NCBI RefSeq assembly: GCF_009498295.1
Contig: NZ_CP040813.1
Span: forward strand, 663,001-727,000
Source of the DNA: Oceanihabitans sp. IOP_32
GTDB lineage: Bacteria; Bacteroidota; Bacteroidia; Flavobacteriales; Flavobacteriaceae
DNA: 64,000 nt
Direction: 5' to 3'
Shown: positions 7,650-16,891 of the stretch, piece by piece
How positions within the stretch are numbered: the first letter of the stretch is position 1
Layout: each line of letters begins with the position of its first letter
Made by a program: the position numbers and the translations under genes
Notes under the pieces: model-generated
Told to the model about the DNA's origin: nothing
The model's database searches: none
The model's input: the letters and a program-made list of their open reading frames with translations, nothing else

Positions 7650-9320
7650 CTAATCTAAAACAAATTCTAATGGTGTACCCGTAGATCCGTTAGGGAAACT
7701 AGTACCTAATAAAGCCGACATGGTAGGCGCGATATCTGTAATACTTGTTTTCTGTAAGGTTTCGCCCTTCTCAATCCCTTTTCCAAAAAACAATAATGGT
7801 ACATGGGTGTCGTGATTTAAACCACTACCATGAGTAGAACCTGTTCTAGAATAAGAAATAAAAGAAGGATCTGGAACAATAAGCACATCTCCTGAACGCT
7901 TTTGATTGTACCCCATTTGCATTAAAGATTCAATACCCGTATTAAATTGTGTGGTTGCCATAGTTGTAGCACTATATACCTTGTCTACATTCTTATAACT
8001 TATAAGCTCATTTACAATAGCCTCTTGCACGTTTTGTAAGTTTAAACCAAGAGCTTTTATTTTTTCACGATTTAAAAACACTTGATTGTTGCTTATATTC
8101 TCAACTAAATCTGACGCCTTATAGGTTTCCTCCATAAAGGCCTTAAAACGTTCTCTAGTCTGTTTAAAATCTAAATATCCAGCGGGGATTCTAACCGATT
8201 GCAAATACGCTGGCGCATCTATTGCAGCATGATCTGCGGTTAAAAACACCGTATAATTATTTTCGCCAACATGACTATCTAAATAATTAAGTAAACGCTC
8301 TAAATCTTTATCTAAACGCAGGTAAGTATCTTGAACCTCCTTGGAGTTTACACCAAAATTATGTCCCACATAATCTGGGCTTGAGTAACTTAGGGCTAAT
8401 ACATCGGTATAATCATCTTTTCCTAATTGCTCGCCTTCAATAGCAGCCAAAGCAAAATCTGTGGTTAAATTATTTCCAAAAGCGGTAGCTTTCAATATTT
8501 CGTAACCTTCATTTTTATCCTTTAAATCATCAAGATTATAAGGAAATGTTGCGGTTTCTTTACCTTTAAAACCCCCTTCAAAATTATTCAAATCAGGGCC
8601 ACTTTCGGTATAGGTACTAATATCGTAAAGCGTGTTCCAAGTGGTTAGGTATTTAGACACCGAGTGTTCTTTGTTAAAATCCTTCACCCACTTTGGTAAT
8701 TCATTCATGTAAAAAGTGCTCGAAATCCATTGGCCTTCATCTTTTCCATGAAACCAATACGCCGCATTTGCTGTATGTCCTGCAGGTAAAATAGCGCCTC
8801 TATCTTTAATGGCAATTCCTATAGTTTTACCACGCATTTGTGTAAACAATCGGTTTTCGTCACCAAAAGTTGTAGTTTGCATTCTGTGTGGTGACATTTG
8901 GCCAGAGTTCGCCTTCGTTCCCACAGATTGTACCTTGCTGTCTCCAGCACAATATACGCGCTCCTTACTTTCTTTATCGTACCAATAATTCGCTATAATC
9001 CCATGGTATTTTGGAGTTGTTCCTGTATAAACACTAGCGTGACCAGGCCCGGTATAGGTAGGCACATAATTAAAATGATTGTTTTTACAGTTAAAACCTT
9101 CATTTATCATACGTTTAAAACCGCCTTCACCAAATTTATTTTCAAAACGCGTTAAATAATCGTAACGCATTTGATCCACAACGATACCAACAACCAATTT
9201 AGGCCTTGAACTTGTGTTTTCTAATAATTGTTCACTTATTTTTTGGTCTGCTGCGCGCTGTGAAAAACAAGCATGAGATAATAAAAAAATAAAAAAAATT
9301 GTAAACGTATTTTTCAACAT
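7650..9320 (-). CDS. pafA: PafA-type alkaline phosphatase (type I phosphodiesterase/phosphatase superfamily)
   Basis: The 556-residue protein starts with an export signal that ends near ACFSQ, so it is periplasmic or exported. IVVDQMRYDYL (D49) and VPTYTGPGHASVYTG (presumed nucleophile Thr90) match the calcium-activated PafA phosphatases of Bacteroidota. LTADHAA and GSTHGSGLNHDTHVPLLFF supply further metal ligands. These enzymes release phosphate from varied monoesters and are not blocked by phosphate. The ATG at 9320 was chosen because the longer frame begins only at TTG. The nuclease gene follows almost without gap. Confidence 0.9.
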   Translation of the reverse strand: MLKNTFTIFFIFLLSHACFSQRAADQKISEQLLENTSSRPKLVVGIVVDQMRYDYLTRFENKFGEGGFKRMINEGFNCKNNHFNYVPTYTGPGHASVYTGTTPKYHGIIANYWYDKESKERVYCAGDSKVQSVGTKANSGQMSPHRMQTTTFGDENRLFTQMRGKTIGIAIKDRGAILPAGHTANAAYWFHGKDEGQWISSTFYMNELPKWVKDFNKEHSVSKYLTTWNTLYDISTYTESGPDLNNFEGGFKGKETATFPYNLDDLKDKNEGYEILKATAFGNNLTTDFALAAIEGEQLGKDDYTDVLALSYSSPDYVGHNFGVNSKEVQDTYLRLDKDLERLLNYLDSHVGENNYTVFLTADHAAIDAPAYLQSVRIPAGYLDFKQTRERFKAFMEETYKASDLVENISNNQVFLNREKIKALGLNLQNVQEAIVNELISYKNVDKVYSATTMATTQFNTGIESLMQMGYNQKRSGDVLIVPDPSFISYSRTGSTHGSGLNHDTHVPLLFFGKGIEKGETLQKTSITDIAPTMSALLGTSFPNGSTGTPLEFVLD

Positions 9321-9339
9321 GATTTTTAATTTATAAGTC

Positions 9340-9347
9340 CAAAAATA
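9340..9347 (-). promoter_or_regulatory. Candidate -7 element for pafA-nuclease
   Basis: The minus strand reads TATTTTTG (TAnnTTTG), 20 nt before the pafA ATG. No -33 box at the standard distance is evident. Confidence 0.35.
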
Positions 9348-9425
9348 CAAATTTTAAAAGATGATATTTTAAAATTTGGGTTTAATTCTATAAACTTTAT
9401 TTACTTTAGCACTAATATTTTTTTT

Positions 9426-10166
9426 ATGACGTACCTACACAACATAGGAGCTTATTTTTTAATGATTGCAGAAATGTTTCGCAAACCCACAAAGTGGTCT
9501 GTAATGAAAACTTTAATACTAAAAGATATTGACGATTTAGTAATTAAATCTTTGGGAATAATTGCTTTCATCTCGTTTTTTATTGGTGGTGTAATTACCA
9601 TTCAAACGGCATTAAACATTAGTAATCCTTTAATCCCGAAATATCTTGTTGGTTTTACCACTAGGCAATCTATAATACTAGAGTTTGCACCCACATTTAT
9701 CTCTGTTATAATGGCCGGTAAAGTGGGGTCTTTTATTACTTCTAGTATCGGAACCATGCGTGTTACAGAACAAATAGACGCCCTAGAAGTTATGGGAATA
9801 AACTCCCTTAACTACCTCGTTTTCCCAAAAACCATAGCAATATTGTTATATCCATTTGCGATAGCTATTGGCATGTTTTTAGGTATTCTAGGAGGTATGG
9901 CCGCCTGTGTTTTTGGCGAATACACCACCTTAGCAGACTACTTGTACGGTTTGCAAATTGATTTTAACGGATTTCATGTCGTCTATGCATTTATTAAAAC
10001 CTTTGTTTTTGCTTTTGTTTTAGCTACCATCCCATCGTTCCATGGCTATTACATGAAAGGTGGTGCTTTAGAAGTTGGAAAAGCAAGTACCACTTCTTTT
10101 GTTTGGACATCGGTGGTCATTATTTTATTAAATTATATACTAACCGAAATGCTTCTAGGCCAATGA
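9426..10166 (+). CDS. mlaE: MlaE-type ABC transporter permease
   Basis: The 246-residue integral membrane protein matches the MlaE/YrbE family: several hydrophobic helices, a central segment with IMAGKVGSFITSSIGTMRVTEQIDALEVMGI, and KTFVFAFVLATIPSFHGYYMKGGA near the C-terminus. In the Mla system the permease dimer pairs with MlaF ATPases to move phospholipids between inner and outer membrane. The stop codon overlaps the ATG of the next gene (ATGA at 10163-10166), so the two are translationally coupled. No MCE-domain (MlaD) gene is adjacent. Confidence 0.92.
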   Translation: MTYLHNIGAYFLMIAEMFRKPTKWSVMKTLILKDIDDLVIKSLGIIAFISFFIGGVITIQTALNISNPLIPKYLVGFTTRQSIILEFAPTFISVIMAGKVGSFITSSIGTMRVTEQIDALEVMGINSLNYLVFPKTIAILLYPFAIAIGMFLGILGGMAACVFGEYTTLADYLYGLQIDFNGFHVVYAFIKTFVFAFVLATIPSFHGYYMKGGALEVGKASTTSFVWTSVVIILLNYILTEMLLGQ

Positions 10167-10930
10167 TTGAAGTTAAAAATTTACATAAATCGTTTAATGG
10201 TAATAAAGTACTAAAAGGGATTTCTGCGACTTTTGAGAAAGGAAAAACCAATTTGATAATTGGTCAAAGTGGATCTGGTAAAACGGTGTTTTTAAAATGT
10301 CTATTAGGTTTATTTGATTATGAAGAAGGCTCCATTTCTTATAGCGGAAAATTATTTAAACAATTAACCGAAGATGAAAAACGGAATTTAAGGGCAGAAA
10401 TTGGCATGGTTTTTCAAGGTAGTGCTTTGTTTGATTCTATGACTATATTACAAAATGTCATGTTTCCTTTACAGATGTTTACCAAGCAAAGTAAAAGTGA
10501 GATGGAAGACCGCGCAAATTTTGTTTTAAAACGTGTAAATCTGGAAAGTGCCCACAATAAAATGCCTAGTGAAGCTTCTGGAGGTATGCAAAAACGTGTC
10601 GCCATAGCACGTGCTATTGTAAACAATCCCAAGTATTTATTTTGCGATGAACCCAACTCTGGACTAGATCCTAGAACCGCAATTGTAATCGACAATTTAA
10701 TTAAAGAAATTACAGAAGAATACGATATCGTTACCGTAATTAACTCTCATGATATGAACTCGGTAATGGAAATAGGAGAAAAAATTATATTTTTAAAAGA
10801 TGGTTTAAAGGCTTGGGAAGGCACTAAAGACACTATTTTTAAAACCGATAACGAAGCAGTTACCAATTTTGTTTACTCTTCAAACTTGTTTAAAAAAGTA
10901 CGCAAAATGTACATTGAAGAAAACCAATAA
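10163..10930 (+). CDS. mlaF: MlaF-type ABC transporter ATP-binding protein
   Basis: The 255-residue ATPase has Walker A GQSGSGKT at 34-41, the ABC signature ASGGMQKRVAIARA at about 137-150, Walker B YLFCDEPNSGLDP at about 158-170 and the H-loop NSHDM. It powers the permease encoded just upstream, likely retrograde or anterograde lipid transport for outer-membrane upkeep. The start is the ATG that overlaps the mlaE stop, since it gives MIEVKNLHKSF, the normal ABC N-terminus. A longer frame exists but would overlap mlaE by 60 bp. Confidence 0.93.
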   Translation: MIEVKNLHKSFNGNKVLKGISATFEKGKTNLIIGQSGSGKTVFLKCLLGLFDYEEGSISYSGKLFKQLTEDEKRNLRAEIGMVFQGSALFDSMTILQNVMFPLQMFTKQSKSEMEDRANFVLKRVNLESAHNKMPSEASGGMQKRVAIARAIVNNPKYLFCDEPNSGLDPRTAIVIDNLIKEITEEYDIVTVINSHDMNSVMEIGEKIIFLKDGLKAWEGTKDTIFKTDNEAVTNFVYSSNLFKKVRKMYIEENQ

Positions 10931-11087
10931 TTTCGTTTTATTGGTCTCTGCAATTCGCTAGATTCTAAGTGGGTTTGATTAAAAACAAACTCCCAACTCA
11001 AGCTGCACCTATTTTCATAAAGCTTGCCGAAATTTAAGAAAATAAATTCTTACTAAATCGGGATAAGCCTCAATTCCTGCTGTCTCA
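10931..11087. other. Gene-free stretch before MITE-A copy 1
   Basis: Short AT-rich spacer after mlaF. No ORF, terminator or RNA gene is recognised. It runs into the MITE-A copy at 11088. Confidence 0.4.
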
Positions 11088-11339
11088 TACCAAATTATCC
11101 ATGTCATGTCGCATATAATTCGTTTACTCACATCTTTCTATTTTATAAATAGGTGTTCATGATGTGCTTCGCAGTTCATTTTCGACCATATTTCGGTATA
11201 TAAAAACTTTGGCTATGCTTTGATTTTAGCTCACGCCTTATTATCGTAAAATAACGAGTTCGTGAATCTGCATTTTCTATCTCATCTGAACAAAAAATAA
11301 TCCAAATGAACGATACGACATTTTAAAATTGCATTGGTA
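11088..11339. mobile_element. MITE-A copy 1 (252 bp)
   Basis: This non-coding unit is about 80-85% identical by eye to 17858-18118. It starts TACCAAATTATCC and ends GCATTGGTA, so the outer TACCAA/TTGGTA are inverted repeats. A subterminal ATGTCGnAT is also inverted (ATGTCGCAT on the left, ATACGACAT on the right). Conserved inner blocks include GGTGTTCATGATGTGCTTCG and TTTGATTTTAGCTCAC. Outer TA dinucleotides could be a TA target duplication, as in Tc1/mariner or IS630 elements; this is inference. It sits downstream of mlaF and of the convergent DUF389 gene. Confidence 0.65.
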
Positions 11340-11369
11340 TTAATCTTAAAAATGTACTTTAAGTTAAAC

Positions 11370-12833
11370 TTAATTTACTCGCTTAACCACTAGAGTATCT
11401 AAATCTAACTTTAGTTTTAACCATTTTTCTAGTTTATCTCTATCCTTTAGTCTTGATTTTTCGTTTGTTAACGAATCTACCCATTTTACAGAAAAAACTG
11501 TTAGTGTATCAAACTTCTTAAAGTTAGAATTAATAATTTTAGAATAAGACAGTTGTTCTATAGTTTCGTAATTAACCTCTATTTCTTTAGTAAGCTCTGC
11601 AAAAGGAATAAGATCGCGTTCCAATCTTGCGAGTCGATTTACTTGATTTTCTAAATACTTAATTTGTTGAGTTTGCGATAACAAATCGAGCGAATCGCGA
11701 GTGCGCAGTTCTTCCATATATCGATAATTATCTAAACCTTTAGATATGTTTTGGTTTACCACTAACTCTGTACTAACTAAGGCCTTATAATCTTTCATAC
11801 TATTTTTTAATAGGGCAATAGTAGATTCTGGAATTTCATCTAAACCAAAGGTATTTAATTCAATACTCGAGTTTTGTTTATCGACATACTTATAAGACGC
11901 ATTTCTTTTTATAAACTCTGCATGTGGTAAACCACTGAGTTCATTATTTATAAATTTGCTCGCATCTCTTTCAAAATTACTTAAGCTCAACACATTTATA
12001 AAGGTCCAAATTGCAGGAATCATAACGACAATAGCAATTGCCATGGCAATTCTAGAAATACGTCTTCGTTTAGCAGAGTTCGCATATTTAAGCATGGGAA
12101 ACCTTAACAGCTTGAGTACTAAGAAGGTTGCTAAAGCAATAAAAATGGTGTTAATAATGAACAAGTACATGGCACCTAAAAAGTAATCCCAGTTCCCTAT
12201 TGCTAGTCCATATCCAGCTGTACACAAGGGTGGCATTAATGCTGTGGCAATAGCAACTCCAAAAATAACGGAGGCAATTGTACCGCGTTTTGTTCGTGCT
12301 ATAATAAGTGCTAAACCCCCAAAAAAGGCTATAAGTACATCCCTAATATCGGGCTGAACCCTCCCTAAAAGCTCGGAAGTATCTTCACTTAAAGGAAAGA
12401 ATTTAAAAAACAAAAATGCCGTTAGTAAACTTAAACCAATCATGGTAGCTAAGTTTATTAACGATCTTTTTAGGGTGTCAATATCGTTAATGGCTATGGA
12501 CATTCCTACGCCCAGAATGGGTCCCATTAATGGCGAAATTAACATGGCACCAATTACAACTGCCGTAGAGTTTGCATTTAAACCAATGGAAGCGACAAAT
12601 ATGGAAAATATTAAAATCCACGCCGTAGCCCCTTTAAACGAAATATCTCCCTTTATAGCATCTACCGTGGCGTCCCTATCGGTTTCTTCTCTAAAATCTA
12701 ATAACTCCTTAAAGAAGGTTTTGATGCTCTTCCACAAGCCTTGAGCGTCTTTTTTAACGGCTTCTTTAGAGACCTCTACGGCTTTATCTTTGTTTTTTTC
12801 TTCTTCAGAAAAATCGAATTTGCTTTCTTCCAT
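11370..12833 (-). CDS. DUF389 family integral membrane protein
   Basis: The 487-residue protein has an acidic/basic soluble N-terminus (about 1-60), a block of six or more membrane helices (about 65-285) and a long C-terminal soluble part with coiled-coil character (about 290-480, including LSQTQQIKYLENQVNRLARLE). The membrane block contains LNANSTAVVIGAMLISPLMGP, VGMSIAINDI and ATALMPPLCTAGYGLA, which are typical of the DUF389 (TIGR00341) family. No biochemical role is established. It has its own transcript and no informative neighbours. Confidence 0.88.
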   Translation of the reverse strand: MEESKFDFSEEEKNKDKAVEVSKEAVKKDAQGLWKSIKTFFKELLDFREETDRDATVDAIKGDISFKGATAWILIFSIFVASIGLNANSTAVVIGAMLISPLMGPILGVGMSIAINDIDTLKRSLINLATMIGLSLLTAFLFFKFFPLSEDTSELLGRVQPDIRDVLIAFFGGLALIIARTKRGTIASVIFGVAIATALMPPLCTAGYGLAIGNWDYFLGAMYLFIINTIFIALATFLVLKLLRFPMLKYANSAKRRRISRIAMAIAIVVMIPAIWTFINVLSLSNFERDASKFINNELSGLPHAEFIKRNASYKYVDKQNSSIELNTFGLDEIPESTIALLKNSMKDYKALVSTELVVNQNISKGLDNYRYMEELRTRDSLDLLSQTQQIKYLENQVNRLARLERDLIPFAELTKEIEVNYETIEQLSYSKIINSNFKKFDTLTVFSVKWVDSLTNEKSRLKDRDKLEKWLKLKLDLDTLVVKRVN

Positions 12834-12943
12834 TTGTTTATTTTTAACATCAAAAGATGTGCTGTCGCAACACTAATATACAAAATAAAATCATTCACAA
12901 TTAATTTGTGCACGCATCTATTTTCAATCTTTATTCAAGCTAA

Positions 12944-14026
12944 TTAACCCAAGTGATTTCCGTACGTTGCCTTTACCTTTTTAAGCACCTCTTTAATGTT
13001 TTGCTCCTTCGATTTTGGGTAGATAAGCAAAACTTCGGCATTATCGACAATAATGTAATCTTTTAAACCATCAACCACAACAACTTTATTCTCGCTTGTA
13101 CGTATCATGTTTCCTGAGGTTTCTTCGGTTATAGTTCTGGCGTTTACAACCGCGTTTCCGGTAGCATCTTTGTCTAATTTATCATATAAATTACCCCAAG
13201 TTCCCAAATCATTCCAATCGAAATCTGCAGCAATTACAAATACATTATTCGATTTTTCCATAATGGCATAATCCACCGATATGTTTTCGGCTTTAGGGTA
13301 TGTCTCTAAAATAAAATCGTCTTCAAGTGCTGTATTATAAACGCTTATCCCTTTTTCAAATAAGGCATACAATGCTGGTTGATTTTTTTTAAATGCTTCC
13401 ACTACACTTTTCACATGCCACATAAAAATCCCGGCATTCCATAAAAAATTACCTTGGGAAATAAAGCTTTTTGCCGTATTGTAATCTGGTTTTTCTCTAA
13501 ACTGATTTACAGATTTTATCGCTTCCGCGGAAGTGTTATCAAATTCAATATAGCCGTATCCGGTATTCGGGAAAGTTGGAGTGATACCCAGTGTCATTAA
13601 AGCATCATTTTTGGCGCAATAAGTGAATGCTTGTTCTACGTTTTTAGAAAAAGCCGCTTCGTCTTCAATCCAATGGTCACTTGGTGCTACAATTATGCTT
13701 GCATCTTCGTTTTCTTTTTGAATTTTTAACGAGGCATACAAAATACATGGTGCTGTATTTCTCATGGCAGGTTCTAAAATAACCTGACGCGTAGTAAGAT
13801 TTGGCAATTGCTCTAGAACCAAATCATTATAACGTGCATTGGTTAAAATAAAAATGTTTTCCTCGGGAATTAAACGTGTTAAACGATTGAATGTTTTTTG
13901 AATAAGGGTTTCTCCTGTTCCTAACATATCGTGAAACTGCTTAGGAAATTCTTCTGTACTTACCGGCCAAAATCTTGAGCCTACACCACCCGCCATTAGT
14001 ATGGCGTAGTAATTTTTATTTTTCAT
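12944..14026 (-). CDS. manC: Mannose-1-phosphate guanylyltransferase
   Basis: The 360-residue enzyme makes GDP-mannose from GTP and mannose 1-phosphate for surface polysaccharide. The N-terminal YAILMAGGVGSRFWPVS is the pyrophosphorylase signature. FREKPDYNTAKSFI carries the FxEKP motif, NAGIFMW the conserved substrate loop, and FDWNDLGTWGNLYD is near residue 285. It has only the nucleotidyltransferase half; the isomerase half of bifunctional ManC/AlgA is absent. That activity is supplied by the separate manA gene at 62364-63566. ATG start; the SprT-like gene lies 67 bp upstream on the same strand. Confidence 0.93.
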   Translation of the reverse strand: MKNKNYYAILMAGGVGSRFWPVSTEEFPKQFHDMLGTGETLIQKTFNRLTRLIPEENIFILTNARYNDLVLEQLPNLTTRQVILEPAMRNTAPCILYASLKIQKENEDASIIVAPSDHWIEDEAAFSKNVEQAFTYCAKNDALMTLGITPTFPNTGYGYIEFDNTSAEAIKSVNQFREKPDYNTAKSFISQGNFLWNAGIFMWHVKSVVEAFKKNQPALYALFEKGISVYNTALEDDFILETYPKAENISVDYAIMEKSNNVFVIAADFDWNDLGTWGNLYDKLDKDATGNAVVNARTITEETSGNMIRTSENKVVVVDGLKDYIIVDNAEVLLIYPKSKEQNIKEVLKKVKATYGNHLG

Positions 14027-14093
14027 AATGTTATTCTTGTTTGTTTAAAAAGGCATTCAAACTAAAGACCTTTTAACGCTGCCTAAGATACTA

Positions 14094-14690
14094 TTAATTT
14101 ATAATTTCTACCTCGGCATTTGGGTTGAAAAGATACATCTTTCCGGTTTTAAGCTCAATACACTCATGTCGTTTTACACGTTTATGTCCCTTTCTAAATA
14201 TTCTACCGTTGTAAATTTTAAAAGTAGTCCCAAAGGGCACTTCAAAAACATAAATCTTACCGTTGGGCGGATCAAATTGTTTTAAGGCTAAAGCCAATTC
14301 TGTATCGGTATCACTAGAGGCTTTGGGATTTTTAAAATGATTTGCCAAAAGCGGCAGTATTGTACTAGGGAAAATGCCAGGGTTTAAAAACGGTAACATT
14401 AAATGCTGAAAACTGCGTTTCCATTCCACACCATGTGGTTTTATAAAGCGGCCATAGGTTTTATAGGCTTCAAAATGTGCGATTTCATGAATTAAGGTGA
14501 TTAAAAACCGGTAGGCATTCAAATTGGAATTTATGGTTATTTGATGCTTACCATCTGGCATTTGCCTGTAATCGCCATGACGCGTTTTGCGTTCTTTTTT
14601 AATTATAACCGTTAAATTATCGTGTTCCAAAAGTCTTAAAACTTGTGGAATAGACGATTTCGGGATATAATCTTGAAGGCTATTCTGCAT
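14094..14690 (-). CDS. SprT-like zinc-metallopeptidase-domain protein
   Basis: The 198-residue protein has an HEIAH zinc motif at 68-72 (LITLIHEIAHFEAYKTYG) and a third likely ligand in KPHGVEWKRSF at H86, the SprT/Spartan-like arrangement. The rest has a small basic C-terminal domain ending KTGKMYLFNPNAEVEI. SprT-like proteins are putative proteases, some acting on protein-DNA crosslinks, but the bacterial role is unclear. The ATG at 14690 was chosen: the longer frame starts at TTG and would overlap argS. argS ends 16 bp upstream, so both probably share a transcript. Confidence 0.85.
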   Translation of the reverse strand: MQNSLQDYIPKSSIPQVLRLLEHDNLTVIIKKERKTRHGDYRQMPDGKHQITINSNLNAYRFLITLIHEIAHFEAYKTYGRFIKPHGVEWKRSFQHLMLPFLNPGIFPSTILPLLANHFKNPKASSDTDTELALALKQFDPPNGKIYVFEVPFGTTFKIYNGRIFRKGHKRVKRHECIELKTGKMYLFNPNAEVEIIN

Positions 14691-14706
14691 CTTATAAAAA
14701 GATAAA

Positions 14707-16491
14707 TTACATACGTTCTGGAACTTCAATCCCTAAAACAGCAAATGCGTTTTTTATTGTTAAAGCTACTTGGTTTGAAAGCTGTACTCTAAATATTTTA
14801 TCTGAGGTATTATCTGCTCCTAAAATAGAAACGTTTTGGTAGAACGAATTAAAGGCCTTTACCAATTCGTAAGTATAATTAGCAACTAGAGCCGGACTGT
14901 GCTGCGCCGCCGCGTTTTGAATAAGCTCCGGAAACAATTGAAGCTGTTTAATAAGTTCTTTCTCTTTAGGATCTAATACCCTGTCGTTTGGATTTAAAGC
15001 CACAGCATAATCAAAATTGGCTTTTCTAATTATAGATTGAATTCTGGCATAAGTATATTGAATGAATGGCCCAGTATTGCCCTGAAAATCTATAGACTCT
15101 TTCGGATCGAACAAAATACGCTTTTTAGGATCTACTTTTAGTATGAAATATTTTAAGGCGCCTAAACCTATTATTTTATAGAGTTCTTGTTTTTCCTGTT
15201 CTGAATAACCATCGAGCTTTCCTAATTCTTCAGAAATTTCTCCAGCAGTTTTGGTCATTTCATCAATCAAATCGTCGGCATCGACCACGGTTCCCTCTCG
15301 ACTTTTCATTTTTCCGCTAGGTAAATCAACCATACCGTAACTTAAATGGTATAGATTTTTGGCCCAATCGAATCCTAATTTTTTAAGTATTAAGAATAAT
15401 ACTTGAAAGTGATAATCCTGCTCGTTACCCACGGTATACACCATTCCTCCAACATCGGGAAAATCCTTAATTCGTTGTATAGCCGTGCCAATATCTTGGG
15501 TCATGTAAACCGCTGTACCATCTGCGCGTTGCACTATCTTTTTATCCAATCCCTCTTCGGTTAAGTCACACCAAATTGAACCATCGTCTTCGGCAACAAA
15601 AACACCAGTTTTTAAACCCTCTGCCACAAATTCTTTTCCTAAGAGATAGGTATTGCTTTCGTAATATAATGTATCGAAATCTACCCCGAGGTTTTTGTAG
15701 GTGGTATCAAAACCTTCATAAACCCAACCATTCATTTTTTTCCAAAGGGCGACAACTTCTTTGTCTCCAGCCTCCCATTTTAAAAGCATCTCTTGAGCTT
15801 CTAATATTAAAGGTGCTTTCTTTTTAGCCTCTTCGGCACTTAGCCCCTCAGAAATTAAATTCTCTATCTGTTTTTTATATTCTTGATCGAATTTCACATA
15901 GTAATTACCCACGAGTTTGTCTCCTTTAATTCCAGTGCTTTCAGGAGTTTCACCATGACCAAATTTTTTCCAAGCTAGCATGCTTTTACAAATATGAATA
16001 CCTCTGTCGTTTATAATTTGAGTTTTATAAACTTTTTTTCCAGAAGCTTTTAAAATTTCGGCAACACTGTAGCCTAATAAATTATTTCTAATGTGTCCTA
16101 AATGCAGGGGCTTATTGGTATTTGGTGAAGAATACTCGACCATTATCGCCTTTTCTTCTTTATTTACACTTGAAAACCCGTAGTTTTCTTCTTCGAGCAT
16201 ATGGTTAAAAACTGTAGCGAAATAACCATCGGTAATTTCTATATTTAAAAAGCCTTTTACAACATTAAAATCCTTAACCGCATCTATATGGGTAACCAAA
16301 TATTTACCAATAGTTTCTCCTATTTGCACAGGATTCCCCTTAATAAACCGCAACATAGGGAAAATTACAACCGTGATATCACCAGCAAATTCTTTTCTAG
16401 TTGCCTGAAACTCTACGGTCTCAATTTCTTTATTATAGGCCGCCTTTAAGGCATCTTTAACGTGATTGGACAATATATTTTGAAGACTCAT
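14707..16491 (-). CDS. argS: Arginyl-tRNA synthetase
   Basis: The 594-residue class I synthetase charges tRNA-Arg. It has the ArgRS N-terminal domain (about 1-85) and the HIGH-type signature SSPNTNKPLHLGHIRNN near residue 120. The KMSKS-equivalent is GKMKSREGT near 395, and the C-terminal DALR-type anticodon-binding domain ends in NAFAVLGIEVPERM. Length and motifs are normal. The ATG at 16491 is preceded by a TATCTTTG element. Confidence 0.97.
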   Translation of the reverse strand: MSLQNILSNHVKDALKAAYNKEIETVEFQATRKEFAGDITVVIFPMLRFIKGNPVQIGETIGKYLVTHIDAVKDFNVVKGFLNIEITDGYFATVFNHMLEEENYGFSSVNKEEKAIMVEYSSPNTNKPLHLGHIRNNLLGYSVAEILKASGKKVYKTQIINDRGIHICKSMLAWKKFGHGETPESTGIKGDKLVGNYYVKFDQEYKKQIENLISEGLSAEEAKKKAPLILEAQEMLLKWEAGDKEVVALWKKMNGWVYEGFDTTYKNLGVDFDTLYYESNTYLLGKEFVAEGLKTGVFVAEDDGSIWCDLTEEGLDKKIVQRADGTAVYMTQDIGTAIQRIKDFPDVGGMVYTVGNEQDYHFQVLFLILKKLGFDWAKNLYHLSYGMVDLPSGKMKSREGTVVDADDLIDEMTKTAGEISEELGKLDGYSEQEKQELYKIIGLGALKYFILKVDPKKRILFDPKESIDFQGNTGPFIQYTYARIQSIIRKANFDYAVALNPNDRVLDPKEKELIKQLQLFPELIQNAAAQHSPALVANYTYELVKAFNSFYQNVSILGADNTSDKIFRVQLSNQVALTIKNAFAVLGIEVPERM

Positions 16492-16500
16492 GTTATATTA

Positions 16501-16820
16501 CTTTTTAAGTGCGCAAAGATAAAATTTTATTATCTCATTTTAACATTAATTAACCTTAATGTAGAGTTTACATTAACTAGGGACTTGCTAAGACTTGCTA
16601 AGGCTAGGCACTATTTTTGATAAAATCTAGTGTATTGTGCCATATAAATTTGAAAAATAAAATTAAAACCTTGTTAAAATTAAGCATAAGCTAGGAATTT
16701 TAGTTAATTTAATGCTGCGCTTTTAAGTTATGGCAATAAGGAGATTATCTCGTGTATACCGTAAAATGGTCTGAATTAAAATATTCTATGAGAACGTTAT
16801 TATCCATTATTATTAACTAA
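16501..16820. other. Intergenic region between argS and the histidine kinase
   Basis: This AT-rich stretch holds the argS -7 element (16514-16521, minus strand TATCTTTG). On the plus strand two very short frames are seen: MAIRRLSRVYRKMV from 16731, and MRTLLSIIIN from 16788 to its TAA at 16818-16820. The second ends right before the stem-loop at 16821. Neither can be called a gene on sequence alone. Confidence 0.3.
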
Positions 16821-16868
16821 TAGCTCTGTGTTCATCCCAAACAACAGAGCTACAAACGTTTTTTACAA
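16821..16868 (+). terminator. Stem-loop with T-run upstream of histidine kinase (possible attenuator)
   Basis: A perfect 9-bp stem TAGCTCTGT/ACAGAGCTA with a 14-nt loop is followed after 11 nt by TTTTTT. It ends about 25 nt before the kinase ATG. The T-run is not immediate, so termination may be weak. Since no gene precedes it on this strand, an attenuator or leader structure is possible. Confidence 0.4.
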
Positions 16869-16891
16869 CCAATCGTTTTTAAAAGACAAAA

